Shown here: positions 26,661-35,899 of the stretch, one piece after another
How positions within the stretch are numbered: the first letter of the stretch is position 1
How the letters are laid out: every line of letters starts with the position of its first letter
Origin: Alphaproteobacteria bacterium
GTDB lineage: Bacteria > Pseudomonadota > Alphaproteobacteria > Micavibrionales > Micavibrionaceae
DNA length: 64,000 nt
NCBI GenBank assembly: GCA_021775915.1
Contig: JAJFGW010000048.1
Location: forward strand, 1-64,000
Direction: 5' to 3'
Notes under the pieces: generated by a model
Databases searched by the model: none
What the model was told of the DNA's origin: nothing
The model's input: only the letters and a program-made list of their open reading frames with translations
Made by a program: the position numbers and the translations under genes

Positions 26661-26674
26661 GTGCATTCACTTTA
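26657..26674. promoter_or_regulatory. 18-bp palindrome overlapping the accD -10 box
   Basis: TAAAGTG-CATT-CACTTTA, a perfect 7-bp inverted repeat with a 4-bp centre, covering the last four bases of the -10 box and the likely start site. This is the position expected of a repressor operator on a fatty-acid synthesis gene. It could also fold as a short hairpin in the leader. Confidence 0.5.
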
Positions 26675-26709
26675 GTAAGGCGCTTTAATAAGAGAGTGAG
26701 TAAAAATAC

Positions 26710-27744
26710 ATGAACTGGCTGACCAACTTTATCCGTCCGAAAATCCGCTCCATGGTCGAGCAAAAAGAGGTGCCGGATAATCTTTGGCAAAAATGCTCTT
26801 CCTGTGAAGGCATGCTGTTCCATCGTGATTTAGCTGAAAATATGAATGTCTGCTATCACTGTGGTCATCATATGAAAATTTCTGTGACAGAGCGGCTGGA
26901 AATGCTGTTCGATGACGGTAAATACAAAGAGTTACCACTACCCAAAGTTCCTTATGATCCTTTGAAATTTAAAGATCGCAAAAAATATAGCGATAGAATT
27001 CGTGATTCCCGTAATAAAACACGCCGCAAAGATGGATTAGTCATCGGTAACGGCAGCATCGGCGGTATACCGGTGGTCATTGCCGCCTTTGATTTCGCCT
27101 TTATGGGCGGTTCTATGGGCGCAGCCATAGGAGAGGGCATTGTTGCCGCCGCCGAAGCCGCCATAGACAAAAATGCGGCCTTTATCGTTATCCCGTCATC
27201 CGGCGGCGCGCGGATGCAGGAAGGGATGCTTTCCCTAATGCAAATGCCACGCACCATTATTGCCGTAGAAATGGTCAAAGATGCAGGACTGCCTTACATC
27301 GTAATCCTAACCGACCCAACCACAGGCGGGGTCAGCGCCTCCTTCGCCATGGTTGGCGATATTCATATAGCAGAATCCGGCTGCACTATTGGCTTTGCCG
27401 GTAAACGCGTCATTGCCGAAACCATCCGCGAAGATTTACCAAGAGGCTTTCAAACCGCAGAATATCTGCTGGAACACGGCATGGTCGACATGGTTACGCC
27501 GCGCAAGGAAATGCGTGAAACGCTTATCCGTATTCTCGATTTGATCTTTAACAAGACAAAAGAAGGGCAAACCAAAAAAAGAAAAGATAAAAACAGCAAT
27601 GCCACACGCAGTAAAAATGGCAAAAATGGTAAAAAGAAAAGTAAAAACAGCACTATTGCCCGCGTAAAAACAACGGCAAAAACAAAATCAGCGGCCAATG
27701 CCAACACCAAAAAGCCACGTTCCAAAAAAGCAGAAAAGCATTAG
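26710..27744 (+). CDS. accD: Acetyl-CoA carboxylase carboxyltransferase beta subunit, basic tail
   Basis: Transfers the carboxyl group to acetyl-CoA in fatty-acid synthesis. Residues 1-280 are canonical: an N-terminal four-Cys zinc ribbon (KCSSCEGMLF...NVCYHCGHHM) and the crotonase-like fold with MGGSMGAAIGEGI and PSSGGARMQEG. From about residue 283 a 60-residue tail rich in Lys, Asn, Thr and Ala follows, which is not part of the enzyme fold. It is followed by folC 5 bp later, as in many alphaproteobacteria. A palindrome overlaps its likely promoter. Confidence 0.96.
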   Translation: MNWLTNFIRPKIRSMVEQKEVPDNLWQKCSSCEGMLFHRDLAENMNVCYHCGHHMKISVTERLEMLFDDGKYKELPLPKVPYDPLKFKDRKKYSDRIRDSRNKTRRKDGLVIGNGSIGGIPVVIAAFDFAFMGGSMGAAIGEGIVAAAEAAIDKNAAFIVIPSSGGARMQEGMLSLMQMPRTIIAVEMVKDAGLPYIVILTDPTTGGVSASFAMVGDIHIAESGCTIGFAGKRVIAETIREDLPRGFQTAEYLLEHGMVDMVTPRKEMRETLIRILDLIFNKTKEGQTKKRKDKNSNATRSKNGKNGKKKSKNSTIARVKTTAKTKSAANANTKKPRSKKAEKH

Positions 27745-27749
27745 CCACT

Positions 27750-29006
27750 ATGTATGTCGCCGATGCCACGCACCCGGTCCCCACGCTTTCAAAAAAATTA
27801 CAGGCGCTCTATAATTTGCGCGGCGGCCCGACCATTGATCTAACGATACGAAAACCCTACACAGAGCTACTGGCCGCGCTTAACAATCCCCATAAAAGCA
27901 TGCCACCAGCCATTCACGTTGCCGGAACCAACGGCAAAGGCTCAACCATTGCCATGCTGCGCGCTATTTTCGAAGAAACAGGCTATAACGTACACACATA
28001 CACCTCTCCGCATTTAACCCATTTTAACGAGCGCATTGTGCTCGCCGGGCAGGAAATTGACGACACACAGCTTGAATCCCTACTTGATGAAACCGTAGCA
28101 GCCAATAACAACGCCCCCCTTACTTTTTTTGAAATAACGACCGCTATGGCTTTTAGCGCCTTTGCCCGCACGCCAGCCGATATATTGCTACTTGAAACCG
28201 GGCTGGGCGGGCGACTTGATTGTACCAATGTCATTGAAAATCCGCTGGCGACAATCATCACCCGTATTGGCTATGACCACAGAGAATTTCTTGGCGGTAC
28301 ATTGACGGAAATTGCGGCAGAAAAAGCCGGCATTATGAAACCGGGTGTGCCTTGTATTATCGCGCCGCAACCCTGTCTCGAAATTGATGACATATTTGAA
28401 AAAAGAGCCGCAACACTGGGATGTCCCCTTTTTAAGGCCAAGACAAAAAATCCTCCCACCACCAACCTTACCGGCCCGCACCAACAAGACAATGCGACCA
28501 CCGCCCTGACATGCCTTAACCATATAAAAAGCTTTAACATTCCAGAAAACGCAATCGAAAATGGCCTACAAAATGTACACTGGCCCGGGCGTTTACAGAG
28601 AATTGAATGGAAAGGGCTTTCTTCCGGCCAGGAGCTATGGATTGATGGCGGCCACAATGAAAGCGCGGGTAAAGCTTTAGCGGCACAGGCGAAGCTCTGG
28701 GCAACACAGGACGGAAAAGAGCTTCATTTGATCATCGGCATGATGAAAACCAAAGACCCACAAGAGTTTCTAAAACCGCTTCTCCCCTACGCAAAAACCG
28801 TCACTTTTATAGATATTCCGCACGAAACCGCGTCATATGACAAAGAGTTTCTGGAGCAACAATTAAAAGCCAAAGGCTACAAACAGGTAAGCTGTGCGGA
28901 GAGTGCCAACCAAGCCATTGAAAACAAATCAAAAAACTACAACTGCGAGAGCCACATTCTTTGTGCCGGTTCCTTATATTCTCTGAGTGGCCTCATTAAC
29001 TCATAA
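27750..29006 (+). CDS. folC: Folylpolyglutamate synthase / dihydrofolate synthase
   Basis: Adds glutamate to dihydropteroate and folates. The 418-residue Mur-ligase-fold protein has the P-loop HVAGTNGKGST near residue 50, TSPHLTHFNERI, and the ETGLGGRLDCTN stretch. The start ATG is 5 bp after the accD stop and lacks an evident ribosome site, which suits coupling. Folate genes are split here: folE is 15 kb away. Confidence 0.95.
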   Translation: MYVADATHPVPTLSKKLQALYNLRGGPTIDLTIRKPYTELLAALNNPHKSMPPAIHVAGTNGKGSTIAMLRAIFEETGYNVHTYTSPHLTHFNERIVLAGQEIDDTQLESLLDETVAANNNAPLTFFEITTAMAFSAFARTPADILLLETGLGGRLDCTNVIENPLATIITRIGYDHREFLGGTLTEIAAEKAGIMKPGVPCIIAPQPCLEIDDIFEKRAATLGCPLFKAKTKNPPTTNLTGPHQQDNATTALTCLNHIKSFNIPENAIENGLQNVHWPGRLQRIEWKGLSSGQELWIDGGHNESAGKALAAQAKLWATQDGKELHLIIGMMKTKDPQEFLKPLLPYAKTVTFIDIPHETASYDKEFLEQQLKAKGYKQVSCAESANQAIENKSKNYNCESHILCAGSLYSLSGLINS

Positions 29007-29092
29007 TATTTCATAATATTTTGAGTTCCTTAACAAATTTCTGGAAATATAGAGGAACCAAAGACTTATGCCGGTAACGGAGCAAAGAATTT

Positions 29093-30577
29093 ATGTCAGA
29101 AATAAAAACTACATTCAAAGAACAGAGTTCCACTACCCCCTCGACCCAGCTTACCGTCTGTTGGTACGGCGCGCCAATCGGTTACGTCCATACCAGTGAT
29201 GATAAATTGATCTGGGACCAATATGCCAGTCCTGAAATGGAGACGCTTTTTAAACAAAACTTTGCCACTCGTCCATCAGATAACATGCCCTATATTATTG
29301 CCAATCTTGGGCCAGATAACGATATTTTTAAGATATTAGAATCAGAGAGCCAGACATCCTATGTTGAAGAAGGATTACGGTTTCTTTCAAATCTTACAAT
29401 CTCTGCCAGCGCGCCTTTTGATCACCCTACCCAAAATGATTGTTTATTGGCTAACTTCAGTGATCACATCAATGAAGACAGAGTTTTTACAGGCACATTC
29501 ATAGAAGAATGGCCGCGCTCCCTTGAAGAAGAGGCGCTAACGACTGAAATAGCCCAACATTGGAAAAATCGGCACCTGCCACGCTTTTCCGGATCTGAAA
29601 TAAAGTTGCCTGTCACACTAGGTAAAGATGGGGACCTACGACTAGCAAACGCCAGTTCTTTCACACATATAATGAAATTTCCAAATGAGGGATACAAAGA
29701 AGGATGGGGCGTCAATGAATGGCTTTGTATGCAGCTCTCCGAAGCCATCGGTCTTGACACAGCAGAACATGCTCTGATTTCCATGGGGGAAGGTAAGCCG
29801 CCCGCTTATCTGGTCGAACGATTTGATATTGGCCGCACACAAGAAAATAAGGCAACTGAGCCAAAAAATTTCAAAAATGAATTTAACGAACACCCCAATC
29901 AACAAGCAGAAACCAAGCAATATTTACTCCATGATTTCTGTACTCTAGCTGGCATAGATCCCTATTTTTTCAATAATAGTGGGAAATCGAAAGGCTGCAT
30001 GGAGCATATTGCCAAATTAGTAAAAAAGCACTCGACGAACCCCGGTGCCGATATTGAAACCCTTTACAAAAGGTCCCTTTTATCATGGGCCGTTAATGAC
30101 AGTGACATGCACCGTAAAAACATATCAATGCTCTTTGAATATGACACACAGACAAAACAAATTTCTTCAGTGCGTATGTCTCCCACTTATGACGTAACGT
30201 CAGAAGTACACCGATATGACAACAAGCATGATGTGATGCTGCCAATGGCCGGAAAACGCAAAAATCTTAGCCGCAAAGACCTAGTTACTTTTGGTAAAAA
30301 TATTGGCTTGTCCGCCGAAAGAGCAGAAGAAATTATTAATACGACAATTACTGGTATAACTGATGCTGCCGTCAAAATTGTGAGTGACATGCCGGAAGAC
30401 ATAAAAAACAACGAGATGTGTAATTATACCGCTCACCGCATTGCTACTTTTACTGTCGAAAAAGCGAACTCTTTGGGGCTGGAAACACCCGAATGGACGC
30501 CCGTTGAAAGGGCAAGAACAGTCAGCGCCTATCAGGCAAGGCATAAATTAAGGCCCACAGATTTTTCAGTACCCTAA
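29093..30577 (+). CDS. HipA-like serine/threonine kinase without a HipB partner
   Basis: A 494-residue protein with HipA architecture. Residues about 20-110 are the N-terminal HipA domain (LTVCWYGAPIGYVHTSDDKL). The kinase follows: TLGKDGDLRLANAS-FTHIMKFPN with the ATP Lys, VERFDIG, the catalytic loop WAVNDSDMHRKN with Asp338 and Asn, and MSPTYDVTS as the metal-binding DFG-like element. The family phosphorylates translation factors such as GltX in HipA toxins. HipB antitoxins are normally encoded just upstream; here there is an 86-bp gap after folC and no small HTH gene on either side. It could be a regulatory kinase or a toxin with a remote antidote. Confidence 0.85.
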   Translation: MSEIKTTFKEQSSTTPSTQLTVCWYGAPIGYVHTSDDKLIWDQYASPEMETLFKQNFATRPSDNMPYIIANLGPDNDIFKILESESQTSYVEEGLRFLSNLTISASAPFDHPTQNDCLLANFSDHINEDRVFTGTFIEEWPRSLEEEALTTEIAQHWKNRHLPRFSGSEIKLPVTLGKDGDLRLANASSFTHIMKFPNEGYKEGWGVNEWLCMQLSEAIGLDTAEHALISMGEGKPPAYLVERFDIGRTQENKATEPKNFKNEFNEHPNQQAETKQYLLHDFCTLAGIDPYFFNNSGKSKGCMEHIAKLVKKHSTNPGADIETLYKRSLLSWAVNDSDMHRKNISMLFEYDTQTKQISSVRMSPTYDVTSEVHRYDNKHDVMLPMAGKRKNLSRKDLVTFGKNIGLSAERAEEIINTTITGITDAAVKIVSDMPEDIKNNEMCNYTAHRIATFTVEKANSLGLETPEWTPVERARTVSAYQARHKLRPTDFSVP

Positions 30578-30682
30578 CCCGCCATAAAATTGTACTAATT
30601 CAAGCAAAATTATGCCCTTTTTCCTTGAAATATATAACACTTATGCCATTTCCTTATTCTGTAGAAAGCGGTAAAGTAAGCT

Positions 30683-31384
30683 ATGACCCATAAAATTGCG
30701 CTTGTTGATGACGACCGGAATATCCTGACTTCTGTTTCCATGGCTTTGGAAGCAGAGGGTTATGACATTAAAACCTATAGCGACGGCGAAGAAGGGTACA
30801 AAGGCATTACAGACAACCCGCCCGACCTTGCTGTGCTTGATATAAAAATGCCACGTATGGACGGCATGGAAGTACTGGCAAAAATCCGTGAAAACTCGGC
30901 CATGCCGGTCATTTTTCTAACCTCCAAGGATGACGAGATTGACGAAGTGCTCGGCCTGCGCATGGGTGCGGATGATTACATCACCAAGCCTTTTTCCCAG
31001 CGCCTTCTGATCGAGCGTATCCGTGCCTTGCTACGGCGTGAATCACTTAGAAATCAGGCAGGGAAAAAACAGGAAGAGAGCGATAAAATCGTGCGTGGTA
31101 GCCTCACCCTTGATGATGCACGGCACATTAGCGCATGGAAAGGAACCGCTGTCAGCCTGACTGTCACGGAATATTTGCTGCTAAAATCGTTGGCCCAGCG
31201 CCCCGGCATTGTCAAAAACCGTGACCAGTTGATCGATATGGCTTATGGTGAGAATATCTATGTCGATGATAGAACCATCGACTCTCATATCAAACGAGTC
31301 CGTAAGAAATTCCGCGATATTGACCCGGACTTTGCCCAGATCGAAACGCTCTATGGTGTCGGATACAAATATAAAGAAGAATAA
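30683..31384 (+). CDS. chvI: Response regulator ChvI (OmpR family)
   Basis: The 233-residue transcription factor has a receiver domain with VDDD at 8-11, phospho-acceptor Asp53 in [10 protein letters not shown] and Lys in TKPF, then a winged-helix DNA-binding domain ([35 protein letters not shown]). The ChvG/ChvI pair senses acid or envelope stress and is widely conserved in alphaproteobacteria. It overlaps the kinase gene by 32 bp. Confidence 0.93.
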   Translation: MTHKIALVDDDRNILTSVSMALEAEGYDIKTYSDGEEGYKGITDNPPDLAVLDIKMPRMDGMEVLAKIRENSAMPVIFLTSKDDEIDEVLGLRMGADDYITKPFSQRLLIERIRALLRRESLRNQAGKKQEESDKIVRGSLTLDDARHISAWKGTAVSLTVTEYLLLKSLAQRPGIVKNRDQLIDMAYGENIYVDDRTIDSHIKRVRKKFRDIDPDFAQIETLYGVGYKYKEE

Positions 31385-32981
31385 AGACCGCAAGCCCGGC
31401 AGGGCCGGCGGCCTGACACTGCGCATATTATCCGTCAATGTTCTTCCTCTTCTGGTTCTGGTTGTCGGGCTTTTATCACTGGGCCGGTATCAGGAAAACC
31501 TGATTCATGAACATCTAAAAACACTAGAAGAGAGAGCCCAGAACTTCGCCATCGCCATTGAAGGGCCAGAGGAAAACACAGCGCTCATCGCCGAACAGGC
31601 GCGCCGTACAATTCGAAAACTCGGCGAAAGAAGGCAAGACACAAGAATCCGTCTCTTTGATATAAACGGTAATCTGATCGGTGATTCTCATAAGCTAGTT
31701 GGCCCGGGCGGTGTCGTGCAAATTACACCGCTTGAAAACCCGCAAAACAAATTTGGTATTTCCGACGTCATCGCCTACCTAGGTACGGAATTACTGGAAC
31801 TGTTGCCAACAAAAACAGATTTGCTTCCTTTTCCGCACGACATGGCTGCCGGAATTGACGAATACCCTGATGTAAAAAACGCCATGAGCGGAATCATCAG
31901 CGCCGCTGCCTGGGAAGGCGGGAAAAACCGTATCATTCTAACAGCGGCCGCACCCGTCAAAAAAGAGGGACAAGTTATCGGTGTTATCCTACTAACCAAT
32001 GACGGGCGCGATATTGAAATTAGCATGGACCGGGTACGCTTTGATGTGCTGACAGCAACACTGGCTGCACTCAGCATCACGATTTTCCTGTCAATTTATC
32101 TTGCTGGCATTATCGGCAGGCCACTGAAAAAACTAGCCGTTGCCGCCGAAAAAGTGCGCCAAAGCAAAGGGCGGGAAATTAATATTCCAGACTTAAGCCA
32201 CAGGCGCGATGAAATCGGCGAATTATCCATGGCCCTGCGCCATATGACACAAGCGCTGTGGGATCGCATGGATTCAATCGAACGTTTTGCCGCCGATGTT
32301 GCCCACGAAATTAAAAACCCGCTCACCAGCTTACGCAGCGCTGTAGAAACAGTTGCCAAAGTTAAAAATAAAAAAGACCGCGACCGTCTCATGGAGATTA
32401 TCCAGCACGACGTACGCCGTCTTGACCGCCTTATTAGTGACATTTCCAACGCTTCACGGCTGGATGCCGAGCTTTCCCGCGATGAAATGAGCGTGGTTGA
32501 TTTACGCAAAACCCTACAACAGCTTGTCGATGCCCATAAAAACCCGATGGAACGCGCAGGAAAAGGAAAACAAGGAACAGCCCCGGTAACTCTTGAGATT
32601 CCACGCAACAAAAAAGTTGTTGTGCGCGGCAATGAGGGACGGCTGGCGCAGGTTTTTGGCAATCTAATCGGCAACGCCCTATCTTTTTCACCCGAAAACG
32701 GCGCCGTCACAGTGCGGGTGCTGCCCGATAAAAACCGCATCACGATCGAGGTTGAAGATGAAGGGCCAGGCATTCCCGAAAACAAGCTTGATAACATTTT
32801 CGAACGTTTTTATTCTGAGCGCCCCAAAGAAGAGACCTATGGATCTCACTCCGGGTTAGGGCTCTCTATTGCCAAACAAATTATTCTCGCCCATGGCGGA
32901 GAGATTTTTGCTGAAAATGTCGTGGAAAATGAAAAAACGCACGGTGCCTGTTTTACCGTTATTCTGGATAGGGAAACCTAA
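31353..32981 (+). CDS. chvG: Sensor histidine kinase ChvG
   Basis: Partner kinase of ChvI. I take the ATG at 31353 ([16 protein letters not shown]), giving 542 residues and a short basic head before the first membrane helix; the longer ORF reads through chvI. Two membrane helices (about 20-42 and 225-250) bracket a periplasmic sensor, followed by HAMP (about 255-300), HisKA with [17 protein letters not shown] and His318, then ATPase with the N-box [13 protein letters not shown]1 EGPGIP and G2 GLGLS. In many alphaproteobacteria hprK follows next; here rapZ does, 5 bp later. Confidence 0.92.
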   Translation: MVSDTNIKKNKDRKPGRAGGLTLRILSVNVLPLLVLVVGLLSLGRYQENLIHEHLKTLEERAQNFAIAIEGPEENTALIAEQARRTIRKLGERRQDTRIRLFDINGNLIGDSHKLVGPGGVVQITPLENPQNKFGISDVIAYLGTELLELLPTKTDLLPFPHDMAAGIDEYPDVKNAMSGIISAAAWEGGKNRIILTAAAPVKKEGQVIGVILLTNDGRDIEISMDRVRFDVLTATLAALSITIFLSIYLAGIIGRPLKKLAVAAEKVRQSKGREINIPDLSHRRDEIGELSMALRHMTQALWDRMDSIERFAADVAHEIKNPLTSLRSAVETVAKVKNKKDRDRLMEIIQHDVRRLDRLISDISNASRLDAELSRDEMSVVDLRKTLQQLVDAHKNPMERAGKGKQGTAPVTLEIPRNKKVVVRGNEGRLAQVFGNLIGNALSFSPENGAVTVRVLPDKNRITIEVEDEGPGIPENKLDNIFERFYSERPKEETYGSHSGLGLSIAKQIILAHGGEIFAENVVENEKTHGACFTVILDRET

Positions 32982-32986
32982 AGTAA

Positions 32987-33826
32987 ATGAAAAAACAAAA
33001 ACTCCTTATTGTTACTGGTCTATCAGGTGCCGGTATGTCATCAAGCCTCAAACATCTTGAAGATCTGGGTTACGAGGTCTTCGATAATTTTCCTCTCACG
33101 CTAGCACAGCCACTACTTGATGACCCCCATACAAAAGATCAACCTATTGCCATTGGCATTGACACACGGACACGCGGCTTTGACCCGGACATTGTAAAAG
33201 ATAACGTCAAAGCACTACAGGCACAGCTTGTGTTTATCACTGCCGATGAAACGGTTCTGCGCAAACGCTTCACCGAAACGCGCCGTCGCCACCCCCTTGC
33301 CGAAGACCGCCCGGCCAGCGCCGGAATTAAAAAGGAGCAAGAATGGCTTCATGGCCTAAAAAATAAAGCCGATACTGTTATTGATACCTCAATGCTCTCA
33401 ATTCATGAATTGAGACGCGTACTAGAAGAATGTTTCAGACTTGAAAATAAAAGCGGGCTGACAATAACCTTGATGTCTTTTGGTTACAAACACGGTACAC
33501 CACGCGAAGCTGATATTGTTATGGATGTGCGCTTCCTGAAAAACCCACACTGGGTTTCTGAATTAAAGCCTTTAACCGGGCTAAATCAGGCCGTTGGCGA
33601 TTATATCGAACAAGATGAAACCTTTGAACCATTCCTAACCCGGCTCAAAGACCTTCTCGGGCCGCTGCTACCGCAATATGCCCATGAGGGGAAAAGCTAC
33701 CTAACGATCGCAATAGGGTGCACAGGCGGCCACCATAGATCCGTTTATAGCGTAGAAAAACTAAAGCCCTGGCTGGAAGACCAGGACTTTACCACACATA
33801 TATTTCATAGAGATATAGGTCGTTAA
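32987..33826 (+). CDS. rapZ: RapZ-type RNase adapter protein with altered Walker A
   Basis: A 279-residue RapZ family protein, which in E. coli binds a small RNA and steers RNase E degradation. The N-terminal P-loop reads GLSGAGMSS (residues 11-19), with Met17 where Lys or, in many alphaproteobacteria, Arg is expected, so nucleotide binding may be weak. The GIDTRTRGFD region and the C-terminal IGCTGGHHRSVY motif, which belongs to the conserved RNA-binding half, are intact. It sits directly after chvG (5 bp), as expected in this class, but hprK and the IIA/NPr genes usually around it are missing. Confidence 0.9.
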   Translation: MKKQKLLIVTGLSGAGMSSSLKHLEDLGYEVFDNFPLTLAQPLLDDPHTKDQPIAIGIDTRTRGFDPDIVKDNVKALQAQLVFITADETVLRKRFTETRRRHPLAEDRPASAGIKKEQEWLHGLKNKADTVIDTSMLSIHELRRVLEECFRLENKSGLTITLMSFGYKHGTPREADIVMDVRFLKNPHWVSELKPLTGLNQAVGDYIEQDETFEPFLTRLKDLLGPLLPQYAHEGKSYLTIAIGCTGGHHRSVYSVEKLKPWLEDQDFTTHIFHRDIGR

Positions 33827-33957
33827 GCCGGGCCGCTACCCGGCGGCTCAGGAGCAACGGCACTACTACCCTGACTTTGTAAATCCATACGTATGTCATC
33901 AATTAACGGTTCAGAAGCCTGCCCGCAGGCCTGTTCAATTTTTTCAATACTAAGCAT
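33823..33957 (-). CDS. Possible 44-residue small protein, strong ribosome site
   Basis: ATG at 33957 and stop at 33823, read as MLSIEKIEQACGQAS... with a Pro/Gly/Ser-rich end (APEPPGSGPA). An AGGAGGGG ribosome site lies about 7 bp before the ATG. The start codon overlaps the stop of the gene at 33950 by 8 bp, as in a translationally coupled pair. The 3' end overlaps the rapZ stop by 3 bp. I recognise no family. Support is the ribosome site and the coupling. Confidence 0.5.
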   Translation of the reverse strand: MLSIEKIEQACGQASEPLIDDIRMDLQSQGSSAVAPEPPGSGPA

Positions 33958-34330
33958 CCTCTAACCCCTCCTCTAAAGACAATACCGCGTTTTCCGTGGA
34001 AACACCCTGTGCACCCAGCGTATAAAAAATAATCCTCGTTTTATTCGGTTCATCGGTCGGCGCCTTGTAATAAAGCAAACGTGTTCCGGTTTCCTTACGC
34101 ATATCAATCAAATCATCGCTATCATTCATCAGCGCGACAAGATTCATCACTTTTTTCTCGGACAGCATGCTGTCTTCGTCCAGATCAAGCACCGTATAAT
34201 CACCCACCGGCTCATAAGACTCACCTTCTTCAAGCTGTTTTAAAATAACAAATGAATGGTCATACATCGGATTACGCCGATACGTATAAGGCTGCTTTGC
34301 TGTAATTTCGTTAAAATTATCGAATGCCAT
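33950..34330 (-). CDS. Hypothetical acidic protein, 126 residues
   Basis: I do not recognise this protein. The start at 34330 (MAFDNFNEITAKQP) is chosen because an AGAGGG sequence lies about 11 bp upstream; the longer ORF to 34408 lacks one. It is soluble and acidic with no signal peptide. It lies between convergent rapZ and divergent ahcY. A small coupled ORF overlaps its 3' end. Confidence 0.55.
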   Translation of the reverse strand: MAFDNFNEITAKQPYTYRRNPMYDHSFVILKQLEEGESYEPVGDYTVLDLDEDSMLSEKKVMNLVALMNDSDDLIDMRKETGTRLLYYKAPTDEPNKTRIIFYTLGAQGVSTENAVLSLEEGLEDA

Positions 34331-34459
34331 GATATATAAACCCTCTTTTTTATAATAAAACGCAGGAAACCCTTGTGTTTTAGGCCAATCGCCCTTAATT
34401 TTTACCAAATATACATTAAGAATTCGTAAATACGGAAATACACAATTAGGAGATATAGA

Positions 34460-35770
34460 ATGACCGCGGAGCCAAAAGCAGTGGAAAACGATTACAAAGT
34501 AAAAGATATAAGTCTGGCCGAATGGGGCCGCAAAGAAATTGCCATCGCCGAAACCGAAATGCCGGGTCTAATGGCCCTGCGTGAAGAGTTCGGCAAATCA
34601 CAACCCTTAAAAGATGCGCGCATTCTTGGTTGTCTGCACATGACCATTCAAACTGCGGTATTGATTGAAACACTAACAGCCCTTGGCGCTGAAGTACGCT
34701 GGAGCTCGTGCAATATTTTTTCAACGCAGGACCAAGCCGCCGCCGCCATTGCCGTGACCGGCGTTCCTGTTTTTGCCTGGAAAGGCATGGATGATGATGA
34801 ATTCTGGTGGGCGATTGACCAGACCATCGAAGGAGACAAAAACTGGATACCCAACATGATTCTCGATGATGGTGGTGATTTGACCATTCGTATGCACGAG
34901 AAATACCCAGAACTTCTCGAGAATGTAAAAGGCCTGTCAGAAGAAACAACAACAGGTGTGCACCGTCTTTATGAGATGGAGAAAAAAGGCGAACTGAAAA
35001 TTCCAGCGATTAACGTCAATGATTCAGTAACCAAATCCAAATTCGACAATCTTTATGGCTGCCGCGAATCGCTCGTTGACGGTATCAAACGCGCCACCGA
35101 TGTAATGATCGCAGGCAAGCTTGCCGTTGTTGCTGGATATGGTGATGTTGGTAAAGGTTCCGCTGAATCTCTGCGTTCCCAAGGCGCACGCGTCATGGTC
35201 ACAGAGATTGATCCTATTTGTGCACTGCAGGCCTCAATGCAAGGTTACGAAGTTGTAACCATGGAAGACGCGGCGGCACTGGGTGATATTTTTGTCACGA
35301 CTACAGGCAACAAAGATGTCATTACTGTCGACCACATGCGCGCCATGAAAGACCGCGCCATTGTTTGCAACATCGGCCACTTTGACACTGAAATCCAGGT
35401 CGAGCCGCTGCGTAATATGAAATGGCATAATGTGAAGCCGCAAGTTGACGAAATTGAGTTCCCAGACGGCAAGCGCATTATTCTACTGGCAGAGGGACGC
35501 CTTGTTAATCTTGGTTGTGCTACCGGCCACCCGAGCTTTGTCATGAGCGCTTCCTTTACCAATCAGGTTCTGGCCCAGTTAGAGCTGTGGGAAAATTGCG
35601 CTAACTACGAGAACAAAGTTTATGTTCTGCCCAAACATCTGGACGAAAAAGTGGCTATTTTGCACCTGGACAGACTTGGCGTAAAATTAAGCAAGCTGAC
35701 CAAAGAGCAGGCTGACTATTTAGGTATGAATGTAGAAGGCCCTTACAAGCCGGACCATTACAGATACTAA
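34460..35770 (+). CDS. ahcY: S-adenosylhomocysteine hydrolase
   Basis: Cleaves S-adenosylhomocysteine to adenosine and homocysteine with bound NAD, clearing the inhibitor of methyltransferases. The 436-residue protein has the [16 protein letters not shown] and [13 protein letters not shown] active-site stretches, the NAD loop [12 protein letters not shown] and the C-terminal YKPDHYRY tail with the Lys and Tyr that contact NAD of the partner subunit. A clear AATTAGGAG site precedes the ATG. A terminator follows. Confidence 0.97.
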   Translation: MTAEPKAVENDYKVKDISLAEWGRKEIAIAETEMPGLMALREEFGKSQPLKDARILGCLHMTIQTAVLIETLTALGAEVRWSSCNIFSTQDQAAAAIAVTGVPVFAWKGMDDDEFWWAIDQTIEGDKNWIPNMILDDGGDLTIRMHEKYPELLENVKGLSEETTTGVHRLYEMEKKGELKIPAINVNDSVTKSKFDNLYGCRESLVDGIKRATDVMIAGKLAVVAGYGDVGKGSAESLRSQGARVMVTEIDPICALQASMQGYEVVTMEDAAALGDIFVTTTGNKDVITVDHMRAMKDRAIVCNIGHFDTEIQVEPLRNMKWHNVKPQVDEIEFPDGKRIILLAEGRLVNLGCATGHPSFVMSASFTNQVLAQLELWENCANYENKVYVLPKHLDEKVAILHLDRLGVKLSKLTKEQADYLGMNVEGPYKPDHYRY

Positions 35771-35806
35771 CCTCCAAGATTTGACATTTTTGTCATAATT
35801 TTATAG

Positions 35807-35842
35807 AAAGCCCCTATAGATTAATTTCATGGGGGCTTTTTA
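35807..35842 (+). terminator. Rho-independent terminator after ahcY
   Basis: AAGCCCC and GGGGCTT form a 7-bp stem with a 17-nt loop, followed by TTTTATT. It lies about 37-70 bp after the stop. Confidence 0.85.
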
Positions 35843-35899
35843 TTGATGAGGCCAACATTAAAATATTAAATTTTTTACTGTCTCAAGAAGGCGACAACT

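Noticed and set aside
29007-29036. Direct repeat of CATAATATTT after folC
   Set aside because: Two short AT-rich copies only; no known role.
32096-32797. 233-codon ORF opposite chvG
   Set aside because: Ser/Arg-rich shadow frame; chvG is well supported.
34409-34459. Possible S-adenosylhomocysteine riboswitch before ahcY
   Set aside because: The leader visible here is too short and lacks a GC-rich fold.
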